Positions 8,501 through 16,581 of a stretch of DNA of 64,000 nucleotides are shown piece after piece. The stretch is from Blautia sp. (GTDB lineage: Bacteria; Bacillota; Clostridia; Lachnospirales; Lachnospiraceae). The notes beneath the pieces are model-generated. The model searched no databases. It saw nothing but the letters and a program-made list of their open reading frames with translations, and was not told where the DNA came from. The translations under genes and the position numbers were made by a program. Every line of letters begins with the position of its first letter. Within the stretch, counting starts at the first letter, position 1. The stretch covers positions 1 through 64,000 of the forward strand of contig JAETNR010000015.1 of NCBI GenBank assembly GCA_021772055.1, given 5' to 3'.

Positions 8501-11500
8501 TTCCGGGCTTTTCCCTGCAATCTGCTGTACTAACTGGCTGATTGCATCAACAGCTTCCTGACCACCTGCTTTAACACCGGCCGCAAGTTCTGGTGGAACT
8601 TCTATCCCGGCTTCCTTTGCCATCTCGCTTAATCCTTCAAAGGTTCCTTCGATGCTTCCTTTCAGTTGCGAAATAGCTTCCTGTGGCGATATCTCGCCAC
8701 TAGCGATTCCCTCCGCAAGCCCATCTGGGATTTTTATGCCGCATTCTTTTGCTGCCTGGACGGTTTGCTCCAATGCAGTTTTTGTTGCCTCCGGAGGGTT
8801 GTTCCATCCCTCTGCCGCCGAAGAAACTGCTACATCTATGGAATCCCGCAATTCAGAAAAGTCCACATCCGTAGAGCCGAGTTCTCCCATAGCAGCTTCG
8901 TACGCTATCTTATTTGCCGCTCCAACTTCAGCAATTCCACCTGTTAAATCCAAGGATCTTAAATACTCATCATTAAATGCTTTGACTTTATCAGAAAATT
9001 CCCCAGGTGTTTCATCCAAAGTTGCAAGGATATGTTTCAGGGTGTTATCCCCTTCCATTCCCATACTCTCAAGATATTTCATAAATTCCGGCGAAATTTC
9101 TTTTCCAACTCTCTCCTTAACAGCCGCCAGTCTTTCAGCGTATCGTTCAAAGGCTTCGTTCTGGCTTTCGAGGTTTTTTGTCATTTCCTCGACTGTAAGA
9201 TCTTCGCCGCTGTCTGCAGTATCAAACTTTTCAAATGGATTTATCTTATCCTGCAGGTCAGATTTTATTTCATCAACGTATCCATGGTACGTGTCCAGAA
9301 TAGATTTTGTAGCTTCTTTCTGTGTTTCCGCACTGGCTTCTGTTGATTTTATAATGCTATCAGCTGCTGCCTTTATTTCCTCTGCGGTTTGCGATGCTGC
9401 TTTTCCAAGTTGTTCCTGGGAGTCAGCATTATCATCTGCGGCGTCTGAATTATCATTGAGGGCATCTTCTTCCTGCTCAAGCGAATTAACTCCATTCTCC
9501 ACAGCTTTTGCAGTTCTGTCATATCCAGTTTGCAGTTCCTCATGAGCTTTTTCCAGCTCTTCGATTTCCCCGGCCGCCTCACCAGCTATCTCGGAATATT
9601 CAGAAGTCTTCTGCCCGGTATATATCATAAACTGATATACATCGTTTCCGCTGGACTGCAGTTCCTTCATTGCCTCTTCATATTCCTCGAGACTGATCTT
9701 ACCATCATCAAAAGCCTGTTTAAGGGCATCGGGAATATTCCCTACGCGGTCAACGTATTCATTTAGGCTTTCTCCATTAAAATCACCGTGAACCCATGTA
9801 TCGTTCAACTCCATCAGAGACTGATTCAAGCCTTCCCAATAATCACGCTCTTCATTTGCTGCTTCGGCTGCAATCTTGGCTTTCTCTAGTACCACGGTGC
9901 TCTCTGCAAGAGTATTCGCTTCTTCCTGCATAGCAGCTTCCATTGCATTAACCACAAGGAGTTCTTTTTTAGTACTAATCAGATTCTTTATGGCATTATC
10001 GGATAATTCTACCTTACCGCTTTCCTCGTTGTAAGCGTTGGTAAGTTCTGGAATATCTGCACTTAACTGATTAACGATCTCTTTTAACCGATATCTCTGC
10101 CCTGCGGACATCTCTTCAATGCTATTCAAATTAAGCAGCTGGTCTCCAAGCATTCCAATTTTTGCAGCGCTTGCTTCTGCATCGCCGACAGAATCATTTG
10201 CGGCGTTCAAAGTCTGCTCGACTTCCTCTCGCATCTTTTTTGTATCGTCAATGCATTGTTCTAGCGCATCTTTCTGTGGAGAAACTGCATCGCCAATACC
10301 ATTCACTACATCTGTTGCTTTCTGAAACAAGCCGGTAATCACAGGTAATGCCTTATCAGCAATCGGCGCAACTATATTTTCCTGCACGGCAGCTCCGAGA
10401 CCTGATACAGCAGTTTCCAGATCGCTGTATTTCGTGCTTTTTAAATCGTCCATCGCATTTCCTATACTGGAAATACCACCCTCGATATTTGTCAGTGCCT
10501 TTACGCCAGTTAAGCCAAGGTCTTCCCACATCGTTCCAAACAGGTCAACTCCTGCCTGATTCTGCTTTACCTCGTCATCCATATTAAAGAGGGCGTTCAA
10601 CACTATCTCAGTTGCTTCTTTTGCGCTATCGCCGCCTTTTGCAAACTTCCCTCTCATTTCGTCCGCATCCAAACCAAGAAGCTTGTACGCTTCATCTGTG
10701 GTTGTTGCAGTATCTTTTACTCTGATTCCAAACTCTTTGTATGCATCACCAAGCTTATCGACGGAAAATGTTCCTGCATCTGTTCCGTTTTTCAGCGAAT
10801 TGAAGAAATCTTCTGCGGACACCCCCATCTGGCTGTAATGTACGGAATATTCATTGATTGTATCAAGCAGGTCTCCGTTTTTATTAAGCCCCTGCTGTGC
10901 TCCCTGGACAATCAGATTGAATGCCTGCTCACTTGACACACCAAACTGATCAGTAAGCATTTTTACGGCACGTAAAGATTCCTGATAATCCATATCAAAA
11001 GTATCCCTGAGCGTAATTGCGTTCTCCGTCACATCCTTTAGTTCCGTCTCATTCAGTTCTCCCATAGTCTGTATCACTACAGCCATGGCGTCAGATACGT
11101 CTCTGTAGTCTTCCCCGAAGTTATTTCCACGGATTGAAAGCATAACGCTTTTATAGGATTCCATCTGCTGTGTTGTTGCCCCTGTTTTGGCAGTAAGGTT
11201 TGCGGATGCCCCACTGATATCATACATTGATTCTTTTACAGCTTCTGCGCCTTTTGCAGCAATTTCCAATCCCTTTGTTATTGCCGATCCTGCAAGATTT
11301 CCTTTCAGTACTCCTTCAAAAATATCAGTCTTGTCACCTGCATCTTCTAATGTATTTGCAAAGTCAGATATTTTCTGTTTTGCATCACCTATGTCTTCAG
11401 ACGCGTCCTTTACCTGCTTTCCCATATTATCAATGGACGTCGCGCAATGGTCAGTGGCGCTCTCTGCTTCTTTCAGATACTGTTCGTTCTGGTCAAGAGC

Positions 11501-12001
11501 CTTGTTTGCTTTTTTTAATTCCCCTTCGGACTCTGAAACCTTTTTATTCCAATCCGTTACCCGTCCTGATGCTTTTAAAACATTAACGTTCTGCTTGTCG
11601 ACCGCGTCAGAAAGTTCATCCACCTGCTTGCATTGGTTTTTGTACGCATCTGACGTTGTGTCGCCTGCATCTTCCATTTTTTGCTGTGCCTTTTTTGCTT
11701 CCTCAAGACGTTTCCTTAAATCCTCCAATGCATCAGACTGTTGGTTATAGGCCTTTTTGGCATTATCTAATCCAGCTTTCGCAGTATTCAATTTCCTCTG
11801 GTATGCATCCTGCTGCTTTGCGAGAGCTTCCTGTTTTGCTTTCAAGGCATTCATGGAATTGGCGTTTTCTGAAAATTCCTGCGATAAATTTTTCAGTTCA
11901 GTCTTGTACAGATTTGTTTCTTTTTTTGCATTCTGTAATGCCTGGGTGAATTCCTTTTCTCCATCAAGGGCCAACACAAGCCCGATTTTTTTTCCTGCCA
12001 T
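5573..12001 (-). CDS. Tail tape measure protein
   Basis: 2142 residues, the structural ruler of a long non-contractile tail. The N-terminus (to about residue 215) is a long coiled coil. Residues about 265-430 match the TP901-type tape measure core (MESYKSVMLSIRGNNFGEDY and the following helices). Around 1200-1340 there are four imperfect repeats of the form Y-x-x-AG-x-x-LGEAV-x-x-GL. The motif IHSPS(K/R)xFxRxxG occurs twice, near residues 1458 and 1995, as in other tape measure proteins. The start ATG has GGAGG upstream and lies 12 nt after the gpGT frame. No distal tail gene follows; the next gene is hicA. Confidence 0.95.
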   Translation of the reverse strand: MAGKKIGLVLALDGEKEFTQALQNAKKETNLYKTELKNLSQEFSENANSMNALKAKQEALAKQQDAYQRKLNTAKAGLDNAKKAYNQQSDALEDLRKRLEEAKKAQQKMEDAGDTTSDAYKNQCKQVDELSDAVDKQNVNVLKASGRVTDWNKKVSESEGELKKANKALDQNEQYLKEAESATDHCATSIDNMGKQVKDASEDIGDAKQKISDFANTLEDAGDKTDIFEGVLKGNLAGSAITKGLEIAAKGAEAVKESMYDISGASANLTAKTGATTQQMESYKSVMLSIRGNNFGEDYRDVSDAMAVVIQTMGELNETELKDVTENAITLRDTFDMDYQESLRAVKMLTDQFGVSSEQAFNLIVQGAQQGLNKNGDLLDTINEYSVHYSQMGVSAEDFFNSLKNGTDAGTFSVDKLGDAYKEFGIRVKDTATTTDEAYKLLGLDADEMRGKFAKGGDSAKEATEIVLNALFNMDDEVKQNQAGVDLFGTMWEDLGLTGVKALTNIEGGISSIGNAMDDLKSTKYSDLETAVSGLGAAVQENIVAPIADKALPVITGLFQKATDVVNGIGDAVSPQKDALEQCIDDTKKMREEVEQTLNAANDSVGDAEASAAKIGMLGDQLLNLNSIEEMSAGQRYRLKEIVNQLSADIPELTNAYNEESGKVELSDNAIKNLISTKKELLVVNAMEAAMQEEANTLAESTVVLEKAKIAAEAANEERDYWEGLNQSLMELNDTWVHGDFNGESLNEYVDRVGNIPDALKQAFDDGKISLEEYEEAMKELQSSGNDVYQFMIYTGQKTSEYSEIAGEAAGEIEELEKAHEELQTGYDRTAKAVENGVNSLEQEEDALNDNSDAADDNADSQEQLGKAASQTAEEIKAAADSIIKSTEASAETQKEATKSILDTYHGYVDEIKSDLQDKINPFEKFDTADSGEDLTVEEMTKNLESQNEAFERYAERLAAVKERVGKEISPEFMKYLESMGMEGDNTLKHILATLDETPGEFSDKVKAFNDEYLRSLDLTGGIAEVGAANKIAYEAAMGELGSTDVDFSELRDSIDVAVSSAAEGWNNPPEATKTALEQTVQAAKECGIKIPDGLAEGIASGEISPQEAISQLKGSIEGTFEGLSEMAKEAGIEVPPELAAGVKAGGQEAVDAISQLVQQIAGKSPELQKAIEDGAKTDGVKSSVESSVKPGADAITEAAPTYREKSKALGESIGKGIEEWSKQIPETVTNALKSGADAIAEQKESYVQAGTSLGEAVSEGLQQSLEADSGSVILNPDSISDKEGDYQAAGRTLGEAVVSGLQEQQKNINDALSPDAESITGKAGDYQAAGEQLGTALAEGLTSKANDAQNSGKVLSDATLSSIMQQLSQMQEAGRAQAQAYANAISAARGQAASAGSSLGSAAYNGAASYSGSFYSVGINMAAGLASGINAGASHAINAAANMAGRALSAAKARLEIHSPSKKFERDVGRQISAGTAFGISKNASLASSAADKMSKKVYAKATVWLTKYKKTHKVSLADEQWYWQQVAAHAKKGTAAYNNAAKKASIAGLRKNGLTYELAKSVVNKFGVSQYTTEGTGKNKKTVKKDAETYYRDIQSAAQTYFDNYKTLHTVSAKQELTYWQGVQKRLKKGTQAWYDAQKEINSAKEAITQAEADKRAQTARNQQILLDNYKIYYKMSEKAEVQYWDKARKQFKAGTQERIDADTKYLEAKQAYYERLEELDTDYKEKYQEINDELEKSVNELTDAYSDAVKSRKNEIMSSMDLFEAFDATGYDGNTLLYNLETQVKGLALWEQQLEELGQKGVTGALMEELQSLGPDAAANIWSLNQMTKEQLDQYVKLWEQKAALANSQAIKENEPLRNETNEQISQLKKDAEKELAELNKTYKESIKQTTESISTELSALISKAGKVGEDAVAGLVKGIKKQSDSVDAYKHTNAAVNTLSDGLEELVPQGELIGKNTLDGLLAGLQDEDKIKKASVNVVNSIKRAMENEAEIHSPSRLFNRAIGLQMGAGVGTGLKESAETLEDTSRDVIRNTLAAAQKELANQQASLSADMAILDTSGITALNNALTAYQPAAPIVNVDNSSVAGMMQQFMTGMQTMVEIISGMGVYINEDVLVGQIQPALSQESAAVTIRRNRGRR

Positions 12002-12013
12002 GCCGTCCCTCCA

Positions 12014-12558
12014 TTATGGTAGATCATCAATTCCAGATTTCTCTTTTTTCAAACCGTTCAACTCAAGGTACTCTTCGTAGATCCGGAAAAACTTCCTTGG
12101 GGTCATCCGGAATAGTTCGTCCTCCGAATATTTCAGTTTTGTTGCCCCAACAAAAAGCAGCCTGGCCACATTCAATGGCTCAAGCTGCTCTATTGGTTTG
12201 GGTCTTCGTCTTCATCCGTATCCGGAATGGATATCCTGTATGCGATCAGTATTGCACTTGTCACTTCATCAATATTGTCGACTGTTACAAGCCATCCAGC
12301 TTCTTTTTTGGATACCTCCGGAAGCTTTGAATTCTGGTCTTTCCACCGTGCGCGTTCTGCTTCGTCCGTCAGAAGAATTGATGTAATTGTCTTAATAACT
12401 TCCGGCATCTTTTCCTGATCGGAGATATCCTGTAGTACCTCTATTACCGTTTTCCCATACTTTTCCTGTATCGCATCAATCGCATTAAGGGTGAAGAGAA
12501 ATTCTCTCTCCACCCCGTCAAAATTCACTTTTACTCCTTGCGGCCTTAAATCACTCAT
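12014..12558 (-). CDS. Tail assembly chaperone, frameshifted gpGT-type product
   Basis: The 122-residue gpG-type protein (12190-12558) ends in an acidic tail, DTDEDEDPNQ. Eleven nt before the TAG end, the codons C-CCA-AAC form the heptamer CCCAAAC (complement of 12196-12202), a canonical X-XXY-YYZ site. A -1 shift there continues for 60 codons to TAA at 12014, giving a product of about 181 residues with the segment FRMTPRKFFRIYEEYLEL typical of gpT extensions. Frameshifted gpG/gpGT pairs load tape measure protein during tail assembly, and this pair lies, as expected, between the major tail and tape measure genes. Confidence 0.85.
12190..12558 (-). CDS. Tail assembly chaperone, unshifted gpG-type product
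   Basis: 122 residues, produced when no frameshift occurs. The core (KVNFDGVEREFLFTLNAIDAI and following helices) matches small siphophage chaperones that bind the tape measure protein. It begins 5 nt after the major tail protein stop. Confidence 0.85.
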   Translation of the reverse strand: MSDLRPQGVKVNFDGVEREFLFTLNAIDAIQEKYGKTVIEVLQDISDQEKMPEVIKTITSILLTDEAERARWKDQNSKLPEVSKKEAGWLVTVDNIDEVTSAILIAYRISIPDTDEDEDPNQ

Positions 12559-12563
12559 TCAGA

Positions 12564-13112
12564 TCACACTCCCGGCGTAGCTGTGATACCAACTTTCTCG
12601 TTCAGCCAAGATTTTGCTGCTGCAAGGGTATCAAATTCTTCCCGAAGCTTCCATTCTCCGTCTTCCGGAATCAGAATTGTTCCTTCCAGAGTAACGTGAG
12701 TAAAGGTTGTGTTTTCCTGCTTCGTCTGGTTCTCATCGTTTGGCTCGCTGAACTGCACCTTCTTGTAGAATTTTGCAACATGTTTGTTGCCACTCTTTCC
12801 AATGGCACCGCACCCCACGTATGGCGGCGTGTCATTGACATTATAGGAAATTTCGCCGGATTCTGCCTTCTCATGCCCCAGCAGGAACACGTAAATTTCA
12901 TCCTCGTCATTGTTTAATTCGACGGATAATGTTCCGCCGGTAACGGAATTATCCGTTTCCAGGGCACGATTATCACCGTAGTCTGTTACAGATGCCTTGG
13001 TTGGTGTTCCGTTAAAATTCGCAACGGGGCTCAAATATTTTCCGCCGCTGTATGTACCATCTTTTTCATTCAGCAGTCCGAATACTGCATATTCAATTCC
13101 TTTTTTTGCCAT
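12564..13112 (-). CDS. Major tail protein, phi13 type
   Basis: 182 residues forming the tail tube. The sequence MAKKGIEYAVFGLLNEKDGTYSGG and the later LSVELNNDEDEIYVFLLG match the phi13/TP901-1 major tail family (beta-sandwich tube subunits). Position between the tail terminator and the chaperone genes agrees. A downstream Ig-like domain, seen in some relatives, is absent. GGAGGAATAAGA precedes the ATG. Confidence 0.88.
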   Translation of the reverse strand: MAKKGIEYAVFGLLNEKDGTYSGGKYLSPVANFNGTPTKASVTDYGDNRALETDNSVTGGTLSVELNNDEDEIYVFLLGHEKAESGEISYNVNDTPPYVGCGAIGKSGNKHVAKFYKKVQFSEPNDENQTKQENTTFTHVTLEGTILIPEDGEWKLREEFDTLAAAKSWLNEKVGITATPGV

Positions 13113-13116
13113 CTTC

Positions 13117-13482
13117 TTATTCCTCCTGTACTAATAATTCGTCTTCATTTTCTATTTCGCATTCAAATACCAAGTGCCGTATTCTATCCTCTGTGATTGT
13201 TGCGTCTGTTACGTCCGGATATGTAAAACCTGCATCAAACAAAGCTTTTCTGACTTTTTTCTTCACAGTAAGATAGTCTTTATCCATCGGAGCAAAATAG
13301 TGGATCTGCATGTACGCCACTACATTAAGTGGTGCATTATCTCCAAATTCCTCCGCCCGATCATCCGCATAATTGAATGTAAAATATTCCTTCTTATCTC
13401 CGCCGAAAAAATCCGGTGTTATTGGAATCCCAAAAGGCGTAAGTGCTTTGATAATCGTCTCATTTACCGTCATGTTAGCCAC
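13117..13482 (-). CDS. Tail terminator / tail completion protein
   Basis: 121 residues starting MANMTVNETIIKALTPFG and containing NVVAYMQIHYFAPMDKDY. Size, order and the mixed alpha/beta pattern fit siphophage tail-terminator (gpU-like) proteins that cap the tail tube and join it to the head. It overlaps the gp10-type gene by 8 nt. The assignment rests mostly on position. Confidence 0.7.
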   Translation of the reverse strand: MANMTVNETIIKALTPFGIPITPDFFGGDKKEYFTFNYADDRAEEFGDNAPLNVVAYMQIHYFAPMDKDYLTVKKKVRKALFDAGFTYPDVTDATITEDRIRHLVFECEIENEDELLVQEE

Positions 13483-13933
13483 CTACTATCTTGTCCACTG
13501 CTTCGTTGACTTTCTGTTCCACCATAGCCTCACACGCCGCTTTTGCGCTGTTAATAGCGCTTTGTCTCCATGGTTTAGGCTTCATTGTTGTCGCGGCACG
13601 CTTCATTGAGTGCCTTTTATACCCGCCTTTGCGACCATACTCAAACTGTGCGGCAAGATCTGCATTGCTCATCGTCTTTCCGCCTTTCAATTCAAAATCC
13701 CCGGTCGGCCTAACAACAGAATACACACCCATGCTGTTTTCTTTTGCTGGCGTCCTTGTAAATGATTTAGCAAGTCTGCCAGAATTTGATGATGCCTTTA
13801 CTGCTGCCTGTGTGGTTTTTTCCAGTATTTTGGCAGCTTCATTTACAGCATCCTTTGTTATCTTCTCTGGATGACTTAATTCTTTCAGGATATCATCCCA
13901 TGCGTCGATTCCTTCAATTTCCAAATGCGCCAC
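13475..13933 (-). CDS. HK97 gp10-type tail-joining protein
   Basis: 152 residues. The ITKDAVNEAAKILEKTTQAAVK helix and the C-terminal KRAATTMKPKPWRQSAINSA block match the HK97 gp10 family, which acts at the head-tail join. I place the start at GTG 13933, 4 nt after the stop of the upstream gene and preceded by AGAAAGGGTG. A longer version from 13993 would overlap that gene by 56 nt. Confidence 0.82.
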   Translation of the reverse strand: MAHLEIEGIDAWDDILKELSHPEKITKDAVNEAAKILEKTTQAAVKASSNSGRLAKSFTRTPAKENSMGVYSVVRPTGDFELKGGKTMSNADLAAQFEYGRKGGYKRHSMKRAATTMKPKPWRQSAINSAKAACEAMVEQKVNEAVDKIVGG

Positions 13934-13937
13934 GCTA

Positions 13938-14285
13938 TCACACCCTTTCTGACAGATCTGTCCAGATTTCCATATATTCTTTGCTATCTCCATATGGATT
14001 GACGTATTTTATATCGTGGTCTTTTCCTTTGTATCGCACAATCATATCCGTATTGATTTCCGTCTCCGTGAATCGTATCAAGAATCTTTTTTTAGCCTCA
14101 GCAAATTCAGAGTTCGCTTTAATGATTTCTGATCCACTTGTATTCGATACCTTTGCCCAACATTTTCTAATTATCTTTTCTGTTGGCGGAATCGGAAATC
14201 CATTGCTATTCACTCCCTCTGGAATAAATTGTATAATCTGAATATGCTTATTTAACTCTCCAGGGTTTACATACATCTCAACCAC
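13938..14285 (-). CDS. Head closure (head-tail adaptor) protein
   Basis: 115 residues: MYVNPGELNKHIQI then a CWAKVSNTSGSE turn and KYKGKDHDIKYVNPYGDSKE-like strands. This is the usual pattern of the SPP1 gp16 / HK97 head-tail joining family, a small beta barrel that closes the head after packaging. Gene order supports it (connector, closure, gp10, terminator). Confidence 0.83.
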   Translation of the reverse strand: MVEMYVNPGELNKHIQIIQFIPEGVNSNGFPIPPTEKIIRKCWAKVSNTSGSEIIKANSEFAEAKKRFLIRFTETEINTDMIVRYKGKDHDIKYVNPYGDSKEYMEIWTDLSERV

Positions 14286-14286
14286 C

Positions 14287-14568
14287 TCACAAAAGATTTA
14301 CACAGTGCATACCAAGAATCGTATCAACAACCTTGTTAAGATTACTCTTATCAACATACATACACCGATTATCATACATGTCCTGGCATAGGATCATCAC
14401 AACGATATAAAAATCATCACGTTTATTAATCTCGTCATCAGTTAATCCGGTATATGACCGGATGAATTCCTTTGCGGAGTCTAGTATCGCCGTAAGTTGG
14501 TCTTCGTCAAATTCATCAAGTCTCAAATATTGAGCAACATTCTCAGTCTTAATTTCCTTGACCTTCAT
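14287..14568 (-). CDS. Head-tail connector, gp6-like
   Basis: 93 residues, helical, with LRLDEFDEDQLTAILDSAKEFI followed by the short YTGLTD motif. This is the hallmark of phage gp6-type connectors that stack under the portal. It overlaps the stop of the upstream small gene by 20 nt. Confidence 0.83.
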   Translation of the reverse strand: MKVKEIKTENVAQYLRLDEFDEDQLTAILDSAKEFIRSYTGLTDDEINKRDDFYIVVMILCQDMYDNRCMYVDKSNLNKVVDTILGMHCVNLL

Positions 14569-14743
14569 TTTTCTTCACGCTCCTTTTTCGGGTGACTTTC
14601 TTCTGGTCTGAATTTTCCGTAACTTCGATCACATATCCGGAAGCTGTTAAGTCCGCAAGCACAGTTTCATTGCTATACTCACGGACTTCTCCTTTTGCCA
14701 TTGAAAGTACACCACAGAAGCTTTTCAATGCTTCAATTCTCAT
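14549..14743 (-). CDS. Small conserved protein between capsid and connector genes
   Basis: 64 residues, MRIEALKSFCGVLSMAKGEV, with a basic tail (KKVTRKRSVKK). Small proteins of this kind are often found directly after the major capsid gene in HK97-like phages; no function is established that I know. The site GGAGGTAGCCA supports the start. Confidence 0.7.
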   Translation of the reverse strand: MRIEALKSFCGVLSMAKGEVREYSNETVLADLTASGYVIEVTENSDQKKVTRKRSVKKNEGQGN

Positions 14744-14757
14744 TGGCTACCTCCGCA

Positions 14758-15924
14758 TCAACCTCCCTGCTGGGCGGCTGCTTTCATTTTCAAGACAGCA
14801 ATTTTCTGCTCATTTTCGATCTTTGCATCCATTTCCAGCCATCCGACAACGCCAATTGCGTGCTCTGTTGCAAATTTTTCGCGCAGCACCTCAATATTCA
14901 TGTCTTCCGAAACCTTCACTGCAAGTCCGGACATGTCTCCGTAGACAATTGCAGTCTTTCCTTCTGCCATCTTTGGCATGTTATCAGAGCAATAAACGTC
15001 AGCTCCAAACAACTTGTAACCCCATTTTGCAGTCGCATCCTTATTCAGGATGTAATCACCATCGGAATCTTTCAGTTTACGGATCGCTGTTCTGGTTGCT
15101 TTGTTCATGATCCAAATGCAGCCCGGCTGGAATACATCCGGAATAGTCTCCTGAAGGTCAATAAGCTCATCCGCTGTGATTGCTGTAGCGGCTGCTGCGG
15201 TAACAACTTGCTTACAACCAGAGATACCATCAATTTTGTTCGAAGTACCATTCAGCAATTCTCCTTCAATCCATTTCGCGATATTTTCCGCCATCTGGTT
15301 GATAACAAAATTAGTAATATTAAACTGGTTATTATTTACAAGGGATTTCGATACCTTTGTAAGAGCACCTGCAAGGAATCCTTTCAGTTCAATACTCTTG
15401 AATTTACCGGAATTAGACTCAAGTTCCGTAAATTCCGTCGCATACGCCATCGTAATTGCAGTTGTACTCTCATCGTAATACGGAATGGAAAGAGTTCCGC
15501 CAATGTTGTACCTGGTTGCAAGCTGGTAGATCGGGCAGACCTCAATCACCTTTTTAATGATTTTGTTTGCAATAGATGACGGAATCACTGCGCCGTTATC
15601 ACCGACCGTCAGATTGGAAGCTCTTTCCTCGGAAACAATACCTCTGATGTAATTCTCAAAAGCTCTTTCCTCCTGCGCTTCTTTCTCCTCTGCACGCAGC
15701 TCTTCTTTTTTCTTGTCATCCACAACATTCAACCCAAGGTCCCTTGCTCTTTCCTCGGCTTTGATAGTTCGATCAATCCCTTTGATCTTTCCTTCCAGCT
15801 CATTAAACTTTGTTTCTTCTTCCTCTGTCAGAGCCCTTTCTTCGGTCTCTGCCTTATCAAGGATCCCCTGCATTTCTGCACGGAAAGCTTCTCTCTGCTC
15901 TCTCAATTTCTTAAACTTGTCCAT
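14758..15924 (-). CDS. Major capsid protein, HK97 fold
   Basis: 388 residues. Residues 1-100 are a charged coiled coil (MDKFKKLREQREAFRAEM and onward), the scaffold-like delta domain normally cut off by the prohead protease. The mature part begins near residue 105 (SNLTVGDNGAVIPSSIANKI) and has the segments expected of the HK97 fold (QLATRYNIGGTLSIPYYDE, then IWIMNKATRTAIRKLKD). The ATG at 15924 has AAAAGGAG at 6-nt spacing, preferred over the upstream in-frame ATG. The protease gene is immediately upstream. Confidence 0.93.
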   Translation of the reverse strand: MDKFKKLREQREAFRAEMQGILDKAETEERALTEEEETKFNELEGKIKGIDRTIKAEERARDLGLNVVDDKKKEELRAEEKEAQEERAFENYIRGIVSEERASNLTVGDNGAVIPSSIANKIIKKVIEVCPIYQLATRYNIGGTLSIPYYDESTTAITMAYATEFTELESNSGKFKSIELKGFLAGALTKVSKSLVNNNQFNITNFVINQMAENIAKWIEGELLNGTSNKIDGISGCKQVVTAAAATAITADELIDLQETIPDVFQPGCIWIMNKATRTAIRKLKDSDGDYILNKDATAKWGYKLFGADVYCSDNMPKMAEGKTAIVYGDMSGLAVKVSEDMNIEVLREKFATEHAIGVVGWLEMDAKIENEQKIAVLKMKAAAQQGG

Positions 15925-15950
15925 CCTAATCTCCTTTTCTGCAAAAATAG

Positions 15951-15970
15951 AAGGAGCCTTCAAGCTCCTT
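15951..15970 (-). other. Hairpin in the leader of the capsid gene
   Basis: AAGGAGC (15951-15957) pairs with GCTCCTT (15964-15970) around a 6-nt loop. It sits 27 nt upstream of the capsid start, followed by CTATTTTT in the leftward RNA. It could protect a processed capsid message or act as a weak terminator. Confidence 0.45.
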
Positions 15971-15984
15971 TTTTGCTATAAATA

Positions 15985-16581
15985 TTATTTGTTTAATGTT
16001 TCCAACCGGTTCTTGAAGGCCGAATTGTCAAAATGTTTTTCGTTTGTCTCCGTTTTTACTTCTGCAAATTCCGTATCAAGGTAAATTGCCCTGGTTTCTA
16101 CCTCTTCCTCCTCTGCGTCTGCCCGAACCTCAATGGAAGTCGAAGAGTAAACCGGAACTTTATTCATAACAAGAGTGATTTCGTCCATATCGAAATCTTT
16201 TACATGCCTGATCGGAAGTCCTTCAGCTCTTTCTTCTATGGAATCCACAACATTTTTCATGTTAAACGACCATCCTTTAAGACGCCCTTCCTTTGCACCG
16301 GCAATGACCGCTTTGTCCGTGACAAGGGATTCTGCCCTTAAGCCAACCTCATCCTCGCGCACATTTAATGTCCCATCTGATGTTTCGGCAAGAACATGGT
16401 TTTTGTCATGATCCAAAAGCATCCTGATTCCACCAGAACGCTCAATTGCCCTTGCAAAAGCCCTCTGTTCTATGATCTCAATCACTTTTCCTCTAGGAGT
16501 AAGCACAGGACGGGACTCTCTGCCAGGAACATTTACGTATCCGGAAATATGCAGCCCGTCAGCTCTTAGTTCTGCTCTCAC
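15985..16581 (-). CDS. Prohead serine protease, HK97 family
   Basis: 198 residues. His in MLLDHDKNH and Ser in LKGWSFNM are the expected catalytic residues of the herpesvirus-like prohead protease fold, followed by FDMDEITLVMNKVPVY, the conserved strand near the end of the domain. The last 45 residues are acidic. The start is GTG at 16581, overlapping the portal stop (GTGA), with AAAGGGGGTG upstream. It should mature the capsid delta domain. Confidence 0.9.
   Translation of the reverse strand: MRAELRADGLHISGYVNVPGRESRPVLTPRGKVIEIIEQRAFARAIERSGGIRMLLDHDKNHVLAETSDGTLNVREDEVGLRAESLVTDKAVIAGAKEGRLKGWSFNMKNVVDSIEERAEGLPIRHVKDFDMDEITLVMNKVPVYSSTSIEVRADAEEEEVETRAIYLDTEFAEVKTETNEKHFDNSAFKNRLETLNK

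Noticed and set aside
8652-9545. Long plus-strand frame opposite the tape measure gene (297 codons)
   Set aside because: Low-complexity Ser/Ala/Phe-rich translation, the shadow of a coiled-coil gene on the other strand; no ribosome site.
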